Shown here one piece after another: positions 9,807 to 22,034 of a stretch of DNA of 64,000 nucleotides. The translations under genes were made by a program, and so were the position numbers. Below the pieces are notes generated by a model, which was not told where the DNA came from, did no database searches, and saw only the letters and a program-made list of their open reading frames with translations. Source of the DNA: Telmatactis stephensoni (Eukaryota; Cnidaria; Anthozoa; Actiniaria; Isophelliidae); the NCBI GenBank assembly GCA_029948255.1, contig JALIZF010001755.1, positions 186,001-250,000 of the forward strand, read 5' to 3'. Within the stretch, counting starts at the first letter, position 1; each line of letters begins with the position of its first letter.

Positions 9807-12800
9807 ATGCAGCAGCAGCGAGATCGAGAACTGGTTGTCCTTTATCGTATCACATGCATTTGTATGATATTAGCGAGCTCATTTGGAGCTCTTGTGGTCA
9901 GTGAGGTAGAAGGTAAGGAAGATAAAATGCTTGTCTTCGAATATTTCACTGGAAATTTTTGCTCATTTCCTATCATAACAAATATCTAGGAAATTGTATT
10001 TTCCTATGAATGATCATGTATAATAGGAACTAAAGTACATTTTCCTATATAGGTTTCTGATCTAGATATTTCCTACCATAGGAAATTGCATTTCCTAGAT
10101 ATTTCCTATCATAGGAAATAGGCAAAAGTTCCCAGTATTGATAAAAGACAGAGAAGCTGACACAAATCCTCAGGAATTGTCGGGTGAATTTCATTGATTT
10201 GAAAACGAAAATATGATACCTTTTCTAATTTTGAGTATAAAGTTTGACCTCTATTGCCTGACATATACAAAAGGTATACAGATAACAGTTTAAAATGTCT
10301 AATAAACACAATAGTTATCTCTTGCGGTCCATTACTGTTTCAGCTGTTTTGTCACTGATCACTGGAGTGCACTGATGCTTCGTGTTCCGTTCCTAGTTGT
10401 AGCCACAAATCCTTGGGGGGAGGGGGGGCGGTGTATTTGTTGGCCACTAACAGCGAAATACATAACTATTTCTACCCTGGAACATCAGTTTCACCTAACT
10501 TGAGGGAATTCATTTATCATTACTCGGCCATCTGTGGGGGACTGAGTCATTGTGCAAAATTACCCAGATGGCCTTTGCAACCGGCTTTTTATTGGGGCAT
10601 CCTCGTAGCCCGAGTGAACGCATGTCATATAATTGAAAACTGTAGTAATCAGACTATTTTTAAACAGATAACTACTGGCCTGAGGGTTGGTATGGCCTGC
10701 CTCAACCTAGAACAGGTTGTCCCTCAGGTTGGATTCCAGATGGCCGATGGGTCTCCCAAGAAAGACCTGAAAACAACGATACAAGAACTAGAGTATCTAC
10801 CCCTTTCCATGTGAAAGGCAAATTCACTAGAAACATGACCAAGAGGTATTTTTGTATGAAGATAAACGCCACATCAAGAGCTTGGCCCCAAGGTACTAAA
10901 AATTTTTACCCGCTCAGCTCCTTCCTTCGCCCTTCCTTCCTTCCTTCCATCTCATACCTCCTTCACTTCCTTCCATCCTCCTTCCTTCCTTCCTTCCTCT
11001 CCTTCCCTCCCTTCATCCGTTCCTCTCCTTCCTTCCTTCCTTCCTTCCTTCCTTCCTTCCTTCCTTCCTTCCTTCCCTCCTTCCCTCCTTCCCTCCTTCC
11101 CTCCTTCCCTCCTTCCCTCCTTCCCTCCTTCCCTCCTTCCCTCCTTCCCTCCTTCCCTCCTTCCCTCCTTCCCTCCTTCCCTCCTTCCCTCCTTCCCTCC
11201 TTCCCTCCTTCCCTCCTTCCCTCCTTCCCTCCTTCCCTCCTTCCCTCCTTCCCTCCTTCCCTCCTTCCCTCCTTCCCTCCTTCCCTCCTTCCCTCCTTCC
11301 CTCCTTCCCTCCTTCCTTTCTTCCCTCCTTCCTTTCTCCCCTTCTTCCTTTCTTCCTTTCTTCCTTTCTTCCTTCCTCTCTCCCCTCCTCCCTTCCTCCC
11401 TTTCTTCCTTCCTTCCTTCCTTCCTTTCTTCTTTTCCTTTCTTTCTTCCTTTCTTCCTTTCTTTCTTCCTTCCTTTCTTCCTTCCTTGCTCGACAAATTT
11501 GATGGTAATTTTGAGAATAACTCTCTAACGAGCACGGTGACCCCAGTTTTTTTTTCAAATTTTGCTTTCTTGTTATGATTTACAAAACATATTTGAAAAT
11601 TAAGAAAAGTTATAGGTAGAAACATTGAAAAAATGACGTTTTTCGTGCGTATTTTAGCACTAAAATGTCCAAACTCGATCGACGTTTCCGCGCGAAAGAG
11701 GTTTCTAAAATTTGTAAAAAAAGTCCTAAAATGCATTTCATCAAGCTTAAAATGGTCTTTCATAAGAGACAACTCGCCATTTAATCTTATTCTACTACAA
11801 TGCTGCTAACTCTGAATCTATGAATATATTTCTGAGACCCGATTGACTTAGCCAGACGAATTAGCCGGAATACATAGAACGTGCGCGCGAAATCGCTATT
11901 TCAAGCTAAATATTTCTTAAAAGAGCACGGTGACCCCCTCGTTTTTTGTTAGTTAAAAAATAAGTAACTCAAAATCTACAAAATATCCAATTTATAGTGA
12001 TTTTTATAGGTAGGATCAATTACCGAGGAATCACCTTAATCTCGTACAATAAATTTTGTATCGAATTTACCATCAAATCAATGATCAAAATAAACTATTT
12101 GTTCTTCCTACGATTATTTTTCAGGTCAATACTGTATTTATAGGTACATTTTCCAAAACTGTCCACGTGGCTTTGAAACTGGTAATATAACTTGGAAAGT
12201 ACTTAATGTTCGGCATTCGTCCATTCCATTACCTGCCGGTGTCTATTCGGGCAATATTACAAGGATTAACTACTGTTGCAGAACAGATGGAAGAAAAGCG
12301 AATACCATCCCTTTACCAATTACCAAGCCTTTTGTCCTTCTCGCTTACAATTCCAGCAAATGTCAGTCAGTAAAGGGAGCCAGATCAGCACAAGAATTCG
12401 TACGATATTCCCAGAAAGATTTTGATGTTTTAGCCGGATTTCATCCTTTTGTTGATAAAAATAATTCTATGAGATACTGCTATTATACGAGTAAGTAATT
12501 ATAACCTTTAATAAGCAACGTCTGTTTGCAGAAGAAACCGATATCAATTATTATTTTCACCGGCTAGCAGAAGCTTATTCTGATCCTCAGAACTCCACTG
12601 AGCTGAAAAACACTGAGTAAGCTTAATTTCGTAGTGAGAGCTGCGCTCAATTCGAACAATCTGTGGAGTAAGGAAATCGCCCAGAAGACAAATTGAATCA
12701 ACGGTCCGAGTAGTACTGTTCAAATTCTAGTCAGAGATTCAAAGCTACAGTGCATGCATGGGGCAAGCTACGTGCAGTGGAAACCTCGTTAACGTAACAC

Positions 12801-14460
12801 AACCACCCAATATAGCGCCCACTTCGCGTTCTTGCCTGGCAAATAGAAATCACACTCTATACGACCACCCATTTATAAGGGCTAGTTATTTTTGGCCCCT
12901 AGATGGCTGGGTCCCGTTGTAATGCTAGCTCAATAAACAAGAAGATATTGACACGATTTGTTGAGCAGTTTTGGATAAGTTGGTATCGAAGATAATCAAA
13001 ACATCAGGGGCGGATCCAGGATTATCTTCAGGAGGGGGTGTACCGTCTTCAGGAGGGGTGTACCGTCATATAATTTGGAAACTGCCAAGAGGATGATTTA
13101 GAAAAACATTGAGAAAAAAGGACTCAAAGTCGTCTCAGGAGGGGTGTGTGCTCCTCCCCTAAACCCGTCCCTGAACATTTGAATATATATAAAAGTGCAC
13201 GCATACGATTACTGAAACAACGAATTCAAACGTTCAGTTGGATTTTGGGTTTTCCTGATCCGCCAATCATGCGAAGGGGGCGGAGCTTATGTAAATGCCA
13301 TCAAGAGACCTCAAGGAGGATGGCAAACATTGATCAAGGTTAGATGGAGGGCATTTGCATAAGCCCCGCGCCCTTCACGTGATTGATGGATCAGAAAAAC
13401 CCAAAATCCAACTAAAAGTTCGAAGTTGTCGTCGCGATACAAGGGTTTCGCAGTCTAGCGTTTGTCCGTCATCAGTGTATGTTCAGTGCCTGTCTTGTGT
13501 ACGAGTGAAGCAATAGTTTTATAATGATTTCATTCCTTTTCTTTCCTTTATAGAAAACCCTTCAACAACAACACCTGTAACATCAACTCACTCCGAAATA
13601 TCATCAACGACACCAGATATATCAACAACAAATCTACCTACAACATCAACAACTGAAAAACCAACAACAGCAGAAACAAAAACAACCCCAAAACAGCCTA
13701 CAACAACAGCAACAAAAACATCAAAACAGCCTCCAACGACAATACAGTCAACAACAGGAACAACAAAACGGCTTGCAACAACATCAAGAACATCAGAAAC
13801 AACAACAGAACCTCGACCACCACCAACAACCTCCCCTCCTAATGCTACCATAGCAACCATAAACGGTACACATGTATATCACCATGGCAACAACATGAAG
13901 GTGTTAATAATATCTACGTCATCGGTTGGTGCTTTCTTGATTATTGCTGTTCTGATAGTAGTTCTATGGCTTCGAAGAAGGTAAGCTGTTTCTAAATAGA
14001 TCGACATTATTCAGTGAAATTTATTAGCTGAGCTGGAATTAAGTCCGACTCAAGCATACAGTTTATTGACTTCATTTGTTCTTCAATGAATTTAGTGCTA
14101 AAACTTGGCAATAAGGGAAGCAATGTAAAGGGCTTTCAGCATTTTCGAATTCCATCCATCCATCAATCCATCCTTCCTTCCTTCCTTCGCTGTCTTCTTT
14201 CTTTCCTTTTTTCTCCTTCCGCTTCCTTCCTTAATGTGTTCAAAAGTGCGACGGTGGTTGTAACAAAGTGCGTCAGCTTTTATTACAAAGTGCGTTAGCC
14301 TATTGCGTTAGCTATTTCAAAGTACGACAGTTATTACAAAGTGAGTTGAAACAATGCATAGCATACATTTGGAACCGATATTAACATATTTTCTATGAAT
14401 GTACAGAAGGCGATATTCAAGACTTCAGATTGCTTCAGAAAGTCTTACGGATTTTGACGA
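9807..14460 (+). CDS. ApeC transmembrane protein, copy 1 (lacks tail exons)
   Basis: Exons: 9807-9912, 10668-10892, 12125-12490, 13554-13980, 14407-14460, all with GT-AG borders and phases 1,1,1,2,2. The encoded product is identical in architecture to copy 2: signal peptide (LYRITCICMILASSFGALVV), ApeC over exons 2-3, Thr/Pro stalk and membrane helix in exon 4, and a basic RRRRYSRL juxtamembrane exon 5. No stop interrupts the frame, but the duplication ends at 14915, so the two tail exons are absent. Exon 5 ends in phase 2 and could only continue into the phase-2 tail exons after copy 2. Exon 3 (phase 1) could instead join copy 2 exon 2, giving two ApeC domains in one protein. It may be a pseudogene, a shared-tail isoform, or an assembly duplicate. 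Confidence 0.75.
9965..10118. repeat. Palindromic AGGAAAT element in ApeC intron 1
   Basis: Repeated TTTCCTA and TAGGAAA motifs pair over the whole segment, with mirrored ends (TTTCCTATCATA and a TATCATAGGAAA partner). Present in copy 2 (17152-17305). In copy 3 it was split by two transposon insertions (25904-28025 and 28121-28541), which makes it a good marker of the empty sites. Confidence 0.7.
10918..11489 (+). repeat. (CCTT)n / (CCCTCCTT)n tract in ApeC intron 2
   Basis: A nearly pure pyrimidine strand of about 570 bases. The core from about 11070 to 11315 is a regular eight-base CCCTCCTT array flanked by CCTT and CTTT variants. It sits between the two exons that split the ApeC domain. 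The copy-2 tract is 68 bases shorter overall. Long open frames on both strands (Phe-Leu-Pro-Ser and Lys-Glu-Gly-Arg rich) are artefacts of the repeat. Confidence 0.97.
13005..13173. repeat. hAT-like MITE in ApeC intron 3
   Basis: Begins CAGGGGCGGATCCAGGA and ends with an imperfect complement (CCTAAACCCGTCCCTG). Ends of the form CAGGG...CCCTG fit hAT-type elements. Flanks share aacat on each side. Copy 2 has it at 20124-20292. The homologous intron of copy 3 (near 32303) lacks it, reading aaaacattttatt, so it inserted after copies 1/2 separated from copy 3. Confidence 0.6.
13223..13430. repeat. Foldback MITE in ApeC intron 3
   Basis: The arm TTGGATTTTGGGTTTT... near 13238 is mirrored by ...AAAACCCAAAATCCAA near 13395, with further pairing of the CAATCATGCGAAGG and GGAGCTTATGTAAATGCC regions around a short loop. 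Repeated in copy 2 at 20342-20549. Absent from the copy-3 intron, which has a SINE instead. Confidence 0.7.
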
Positions 14461-14494
14461 GTAAGCTGTTTGCTGGCATTAATTGTGAAGTACT

Positions 14495-14915
14495 AGAAAA
14501 TATTTCATATGACTGTGAAAACGGCACCGCAAGGTTACGGCACGGTTACGGCAGGAATTTCGAATGTTTTTACAGACAACACGGCACTGACACGGTCACG
14601 GCATGGCGCGGTCCATTTCACACTCATACGAAATCCGCTCTAAACTCTCGACCCTTACTTGTGCATTAGCTTCATATGCCGGACTGTTTTTTAATGAAAA
14701 TTCGCCACTGAGAAAATGTAACTTTTGTTTCCTCAAATCAGCAACATAGTCTATATCAAGCAAGATAAATTAAACGTGCATGCGTGTCTGTGTTTAACAA
14801 ATAGATTCCAATTTTGCGTGCGTCTGTACTCTAATAGATGCACAGATGACGTCAAAGTGTGGTGAGAGTAAAAAGTACTCCACAAGGCGAAGTTGAGTGG
14901 TGTGACTGTTCTCAC
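14495..14915. repeat. Truncated nested foldback element at the duplication junction
   Basis: Left half of the composite inverted-repeat element that is complete in copy 2 (about 21614-22300). Here it stops at 14915 inside the loop of the inner hairpin, where copy 2 of the duplication starts after two extra bases. Confidence 0.8.
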
Positions 14916-14917
14916 TC

Positions 14918-17900
14918 ACCGGCTTTCAGTGATTATTGTGGTAACTAGGAAACCTGCGTCCTCGATAAAAATCCACGAACTTGAATTGAAATGCAAGACG
15001 AGGAATTAAACTAATCAGTTTTTTCCGAGTTGAATTTATAATAATGTTTTGATAGATTTGAAAGTAAAATGTATTTCATTTGAGAACGAAACCTTCAAGT
15101 TGTGTTTCGATATTTGTTGAGGGTTCGCAACAGCTGTAGAACAGTTCTGAAAGATAGTACTGATTCATCAAAAATGTACTATATTTCATTTTCTTAAGAC
15201 AAGATTATTTACTTGGCATCCCAGTAAAAACTCAACACATTCTATAGCATATTGTATCGAAAAAGTAAAATTTTAAACGGATTTGTTTAAAGTATTTTTC
15301 CAAGTTTTACAAACAGCTGGTGCGCGAAGGAATCCATGAAAAATAAAATTTGTCAAAAATATTGGCACTGATTTTTCATTTTCGAAACTTGACATTCTAC
15401 ATTTCTGTAAAACCGAAATTGAGTTTTTCAGGGAGTGAAACAAGGTTAGAAGTATCTCAGACACTAAAAGGCGCCGCCATAATGAGACACTAGGATCACC
15501 AAATAAGGAGATTTCATATTTTCAGGAGAAATGTGTATATATCTCCAACATTTCATGGGCTTCCTGCTAACATTTTTTTGCAGGAAGAAGCGACAAGAAA
15601 CTGGCGATAATATTTTTTAGGACGCGCGCGTACATCTGGGACATTTGGTACATAGCTTTTTCATATCTTCACTATACTAGTGAGAATATGGGAAATACGA
15701 GTGTTTGAGTTTCCGGTAAAACACTATTATCCATATAATAATTAATAATAATTGGGTGCTTATATATTCACTACGTCTCAATGCGCTTTACAATAGTTAA
15801 CAAACCACGTGACAGTACACGTGACGTCATCGTACAAATCGCTATTGCTCTGAACCTTGCGAAAGTTGTTTTCTAACTCCTAAATACGTATACATGTTTT
15901 TCAGCTCTTTGTTGTTGTTGTTGTTGTTGTTTTATTCTTTTTTCTTTTATTTTGGATGAACATTAACTCAGACTTTGCAAAATCCATCTGGAAGCCCCTA
16001 ACTCGAAAATCTAACTCGAAAGTTCGGCACCTTCTGGTTGTACGATCGAAGCTTGGATAAGTTATCCACTTGATAAGAGCTATAAATTTTATCTGCTGGA
16101 TAAGGATTTATCCGGCGGATAGCGCTTATCCAGGCTTCGTACAACCGGCTCCAGATGCAATGAAGTACCTCATTGTTAGTATGTTTCTTCTTAAATGGCC
16201 AGTCAATTAATTTGGCACTTCACCGGTTCATTAAAACGTAATTTCGTAACATGAGAACTGAGTTTGTTTGATGTGTTTTTCTCTAACTTGCCACAAGGGT
16301 TTTTTCTCTCTGAATTTTCCGTTTTTCTCCTCAGTCGCCAAAAATGAGTTGAGCATTGTATGTAATATTTTTAATGTATAGAAGTAGTAAGTTTGAGTGA
16401 CAGCAAATGAAGAACACTTAATTAGTACATGGATCTGCTGCTATTAAATGATTATTTATTTATTGAGTTTGTTATTATTGATTTGTGTTTTGCTTTATCA
16501 GTCTTTCAACTCATTTTGTTTCCGTGGTTTATTGATTATTTTTTCGTTTCATTCATTTGTTCTTCCTTGCTTTTTTCCTTCCTTGCTATTTTTCTTTCTT
16601 TCCTTCCTTCCTTCCTCCCTCCCTCCCTCCCTATCTCCCTCCCTCCCTCCCTCCCTCCTTCCTTATTTCGAGTTTTTTAGTACGTTTACTTTCCCTTCTC
16701 CCAACCCTCCCTCTGCTTCAGGGAACAAGGGCATACCATTGGGCTACCTGTGTTTTGTTTACGTCTGAGCGCACGTCTGGTTCGATACGGTATCTTGAAA
16801 GGGTTCCAGCTTACCCACAAGCTATAGAATGTGAATTTATGTCTGAAAACCCTCTAGAACTGGCGAGAAGCAATGAAGAAGCAATGAAGTACATTTTTGA
16901 CTATCCTAAAACGTACCGACGGTAAGGCTCTGACGGTAGAATATACAACCGAACTGGTCTGGATGTGACATCTTCTCGAACGAATCATCATATATGCAGC
17001 AGCAGCGAGATCGAGAACTGGTTGTCCTTTATCGTATCACATGCATTTGTATGATATTAGCGAGCTCATTTGGAGCTCTTGTGGTCAGTGAGGTAGAAGG
17101 TAAGGAAGATAAAATGCTTGTCTTCGAATATTTCACTGGAAATTTTTGCTCATTTCCTATCATAACAAATATCTAGGAAATTGTATTTTCCTATGAATGA
17201 TCATGTATAATAGGAACTAAAGTACATTTTCCTATATAGGTTTCTGATCTAGATATTTCCTACCATAGGAAATTGCATTTCCTAGATATTTCCTATCATA
17301 GGAAATAGGCAAAAGTTCCCAGTATTGATAAAAGGCAGAGAAGCTGACACAAATCCTCAGGAATTGTCGGGTGAATTTCATTGATTTGAAAACGAAAATA
17401 TGATACCTTTTCTAATTTTGAGTATAAAGTTTGACCTCTATTGCCTGACATATACAAAAGGTATACAGATAACAGTTTAAAATGTCTAATAAACACAATA
17501 GTTATCTCTTGCGGTCCATTACTGTTTCAGCTGTTTTGTCACTGATCACTGGAGTGCACTGATGCTTCGTGTTCCGTTCCTAGTTGTAGCCACAAATCCT
17601 TGGGGGGAGGGGGGGCGGTGTATTTGTTGGCCACTAACAGCGAAATACATAACTATTTCTACCCTGGAACATCAGTTTCACCTAACTTGAGGGAATTCAT
17701 TTATCATTACTCGGCCATCTGTGGGGGACTGAGTCATTGTGCAAAATTACCCAGATGGCCTTTGCAACCGGCTTTTTATTGGGGCATCCTCGTAGCCCGA
17801 GTGAACGCATGTCATATAATTGAAAACTGTAGTAATCAGACTATTTTTAAACAGATAACTACTGGCCTGAGGGTTGGTATGGCCTGCCTCAACCTAGAAC

Positions 17901-20900
17901 AGGTTGTCCCTCAGGTTGGATTCCAGATGGCCGATGGGTCTCCCAAGAAAGACCTGAAAACAACGATACAAGAACTAGAGTATCTACCCCTTTCCATGTG
18001 AAAGGCAAATTCACTAGAAACATGACCAAGAGGTATTTTTGTATGAAGATAAACGCCACATCAAGAGCTTGGCCCCAAGGTACTAAAAATTTTTACCCGC
18101 TCAGCTCCTTCCTTCGCCCTTCCTTCCTTCCTTCCTCCCTTCGATCCTTCCTCCCTTCCTTCCTCCCTTCGATCCTTCCTTCCTTCCTTCCTTCCTTCCT
18201 TCCTCCTTCCCTTCCTTCCCTCCTTCCCTCCTTCCCTCCTTCCCTCCTTCCCTCCTTCCCTCCTTCCCTCCTTCCCTCCTTCCCTCCTTCCCTCCTTCCC
18301 TCCTTCCCTCCTTCCCTCCTTCCCTCCTTCCCTCCTTCCCTCCTTCCCTCCTTCCCTCCTTCCCTCCTTCCCTCCTTCCCTCCTTCCCTCCTTCCCTCCT
18401 TCCCTCCTTCCCTCCTTCCCTCCTTCCCTCCTTCCTTTCTTCCCTCCTTCCTTTCTCCCCTTCTTCCTTTCTTCCTTTCTTCCTTTCTTCCTTCCTCTCT
18501 CCCCTCCTCCCTTCCTCCCTTTCTTCCTTCCTTCCTTCCTTCCTTTCTTCTTTTCCTTTCTTTCTTCCTTTCTTCCTTTCTTTCTTCCTTCCTTTCTTCC
18601 TTCCTTGCTCGACAAATTTGATGGTAATTTTGAGAATAACTCTCTAACGAGCACGGTGACCCCAGTTTTTTTTTCAAATTTTGCTTTCTTGTTATGATTT
18701 ACAAAACATATTTGAAAATTAAGAAAAGTTATAGGTAGAAACATTGAAAAAATGACGTTTTTCGTGCGTATTTTAGCACTAAAATGTCCAAACTCGATCG
18801 ACGTTTCCGCGCGAAAGAGGTTTCTAAAATTTGTAAAAAAAGTCCTAAAATGCATTTCATCAAGCTTAAAATGGTCTTTCATAAGAGACAACTCGCCATT
18901 TAATCTTATTCTACTACAATGCTGCTAACTCTGAATCTATGAATATATTTCTGAGACCCGATTGACTTAGCCAGACGAATTAGCCGGAATACATAGAACG
19001 TGCGCGCGAAATCGCTATTTCAAGCTAAATATTTCTTAAAAGAGCACGGTGACCCCCTCGTTTTTTGTTAGTTAAAAAATAAGTAACTCAAAATCTACAA
19101 AATATCCAATTTATAGTGATTTTTATAGGTAGGATCAATTACCGAGGAATCACCTTAATCTCGTACAATAAATTTTGTATCGAATTTACCATCAAATCAA
19201 TGATCAAAATAAACTATTTGTTCTTCCTACGATTATTTTTCAGGTCAATACTGTATTTATAGGTACATTTTCCAAAACTGTCCACGTGGCTTTGAAACTG
19301 GTAATATAACTTGGAAAGTACTTAATGTTCGGCATTCGTCCATTCCATTACCTGCCGGTGTCTATTCGGGCAATATTACAAGGATTAACTACTGTTGCAG
19401 AACAGATGGAAGAAAAGCGAATACCATCCCTTTACCAATTACCAAGCCTTTTGTCCTTCTCGCTTACAATTCCAGCAAATGTCAGTCAGTAAAGGGAGCC
19501 AGATCAGCACAAGAATTCGTACGATATTCCCAGAAAGATTTTGATGTTTTAGCCGGATTTCATCCTTTTGTTGATAAAAATAATTCTATGAGATACTGCT
19601 ATTATACGAGTAAGTAATTATAACCTTTAATAAGCAACGTCTGTTTGCAGAAGAAACCGATATCAATTATTATTTTCACCGGCTAGCAGAAGCTTATTCT
19701 GATCCTCAGAACTCCACTGAGCTGAAAAACACTGAGTAAGCTTAATTTCGTAGTGAGAGCTGCGCTCAATTCGAACAATCTGTGGAGTAAGGAAATCGCC
19801 CAGAAGACAAATTGAATCAACGGTCCGAGTAGTACTGTTCAAATTCTAGTCAGAGATTCAAAGCTACAGTGCATGCATGGGGCAAGCTACGTGCAGTGGA
19901 AACCTCGTTAACGTAACACAACCACCCAATATAGCGCCCACTTCGCGTTCTTGCCTGGCAAATAGAAATCACACTCTATACGACCACCCATTTATAAGGG
20001 CTAGTTATTTTTGGCCCCTAGATGGCTGGGTCCCGTTGTAATGCTAGCTCAATAAACAAGAAGATATTGACACGATTTGTTGAGCAGTTTTGGATAAGTT
20101 GGTATCGAAGATAATCAAAACATCAGGGGCGGATCCAGGATTATCTTCAGGAGGGGGTGTACCGTCTTCAGGAGGGGTGTACCGTCATATAATTTGGAAA
20201 CTGCCAAGAGGATGATTTAGAAAAACATTGAGAAAAAAGGACTCAAAGTCGTCTCAGGAGGGGTGTGTGCTCCTCCCCTAAACCCGTCCCTGAACATTTG
20301 AATATATATAAAAGTGCACGCATACGATTACTGAAACAACGAATTCAAACGTTCAGTTGGATTTTGGGTTTTCCTGATCCGCCAATCATGCGAAGGGGGC
20401 GGAGCTTATGTAAATGCCATCAAGAGACCTCAAGGAGGATGGCAAACATTGATCAAGGTTAGATGGAGGGCATTTGCATAAGCCCCGCGCCCTTCACGTG
20501 ATTGATGGATCAGAAAAACCCAAAATCCAACTAAAAGTTCGAAGTTGTCGTCGCGATACAAGGGTTTCGCAGTCTAGCGTTTGTCCGTCATCAGTGTATG
20601 TTCAGTGCCTGTCTTGTGTACGAGTGAAGCAATAGTTTTATAATGATTTCATTCCTTTTCTTTCCTTTATAGAAAACCCTTCAACAACAACACCTGTAAC
20701 ATCAACTCACTCCGAAATATCATCAACGACACCAGATATATCAACAACAAATCTACCTACAACATCAACAACTGAAAAACCAACAACAGCAGAAACAAAA
20801 ACAACCCCAAAACAGCCTACAACAACAGCAACAAAAACATCAAAACAGCCTCCAACGACAATACAGTCAACAACAGGAACAACAAAACGGCTTGCAACAA

Positions 20901-22034
20901 CATCAAGAACATCAGAAACAACAACAGAACCTCGACCACCACCAACAACCTCCCCTCCTAATGCTACCATAGCAACCATAAACGGTACACATGTATATCA
21001 CCATGGCAACAACATGAAGGTGTTAATAATATCTACGTCATCGGTTGGTGCTTTCTTGATTATTGCTGTTCTGATAGTAGTTCTATGGCTTCGAAGAAGG
21101 TAAGCTGTTTCTAAATAGATCGACATTATTCAGTGAAATTTATTAGCTGAGCTGGAATTAAGTCCGACTCAAGCATACAGTTTATTGACTTCATTTGTTC
21201 TTCAATGAATTTAGTGCTAAAACTTGGCAATAAGGGAAGCAATGTAAAGGGCTTTCAGCATTTTCGAATTCCATCCATCCATCAATCCATCCTTCCTTCC
21301 TTCCTTCGCTGTCTTCTTTCTTTCCTTTTTTCTCCTTCCGCTTCCTTCCTTAATGTGTTCAAAAGTGCGACGGTGGTTGTAACAAAGTGCGTCAGCTTTT
21401 ATTACAAAGTGCGTTAGCCTATTGCGTTAGCTATTTCAAAGTACGACAGTTATTACAAAGTGAGTTGAAACAATGCATAGCATACATTTGGAACCGATAT
21501 TAACATATTTTCTATGAATGTACAGAAGGCGATATTCAAGACTTCAGATTGCTTCAGAAAGTCTTACGGATTTTGACGAGTAAGCTGTTTGCTGGCATTA
21601 ATTGTGAAGTACTAGAAAATATTTCATATGACTGTGAAAACGGCACCGCAAGGTTACGGCACGGTTACGGCAGGAATTTCGAATGTTTTTACAGACAACA
21701 CGGCACTGACACGGTCACGGCATGGCGCGGTCCATTTCACACTCATACGAAATCCGCTCTAAACTCTCGACCCTTACTTGTGCATTAGCTTCATATGCCG
21801 GACTGTTTTTTAATGAAAATTCGCCACTGAGAAAATGTAACTTTTGTTTCCTCAAATCAGCAACATAGTCTATATCAAGCAAGATAAATTAAACGTGCAT
21901 GCGTGTCTGTGTTTAACAAATAGATTCCAATTTTGCGTGCGTCTGTACTCTAATAGATGCACAGATGACGTCAAAGTGTGGTGAGAGTAAAAAGTACTCC
22001 ACAAGGCGAAGTTGAGTGGTGTGACTGTTCTCAC
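14918..22034. repeat. Tandem segmental duplication, copy 2
   Basis: Second unit of the duplication, 7,117 bases. Unlike copy 1 it runs on without a break into the remaining inverted-repeat element and the terminal exons of the ApeC gene (22755-23327), so it carries the ancestral right-hand context. Confidence 0.95.

Larger units (their letters stand above)
7731..14915. repeat. Tandem segmental duplication, copy 1
   Basis: 7,185 bases repeated almost identically at 14918-22034. The offset is 7,187 before the intron-2 pyrimidine tract and 7,119 after it, so nearly all length difference (68 bases) comes from that simple repeat. Elsewhere I noticed only one substitution in the stretches compared (10148 a, 17335 g, approximate). 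The copies meet at 14915/14918 with two extra bases (tc). This indicates a very recent duplication, gene conversion, or a duplicated haplotype in the assembly. Confidence 0.95.

Noticed and set aside
10413..10814. Plus-strand frame of 133 codons; same at 17600-18001
   Set aside because: It overlaps exon 2 in the wrong frame and ignores its splice sites; the ApeC motifs appear only in the spliced frame.
10811..11772. Long open frames rich in Phe-Leu-Pro-Ser (plus) and Lys-Glu-Gly-Arg (minus); same at 17998-18891
   Set aside because: They are direct translations of the CCTT/CCCTCCTT tract on both strands. The true coding content here is exon 2 of the ApeC gene in a different frame.
13588..13860. 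Val-rich antisense frame; same at 20707-20979 and 32981-33256
   Set aside because: It is the reverse strand of the ACA-rich stalk exon, and the sense strand explains it fully.
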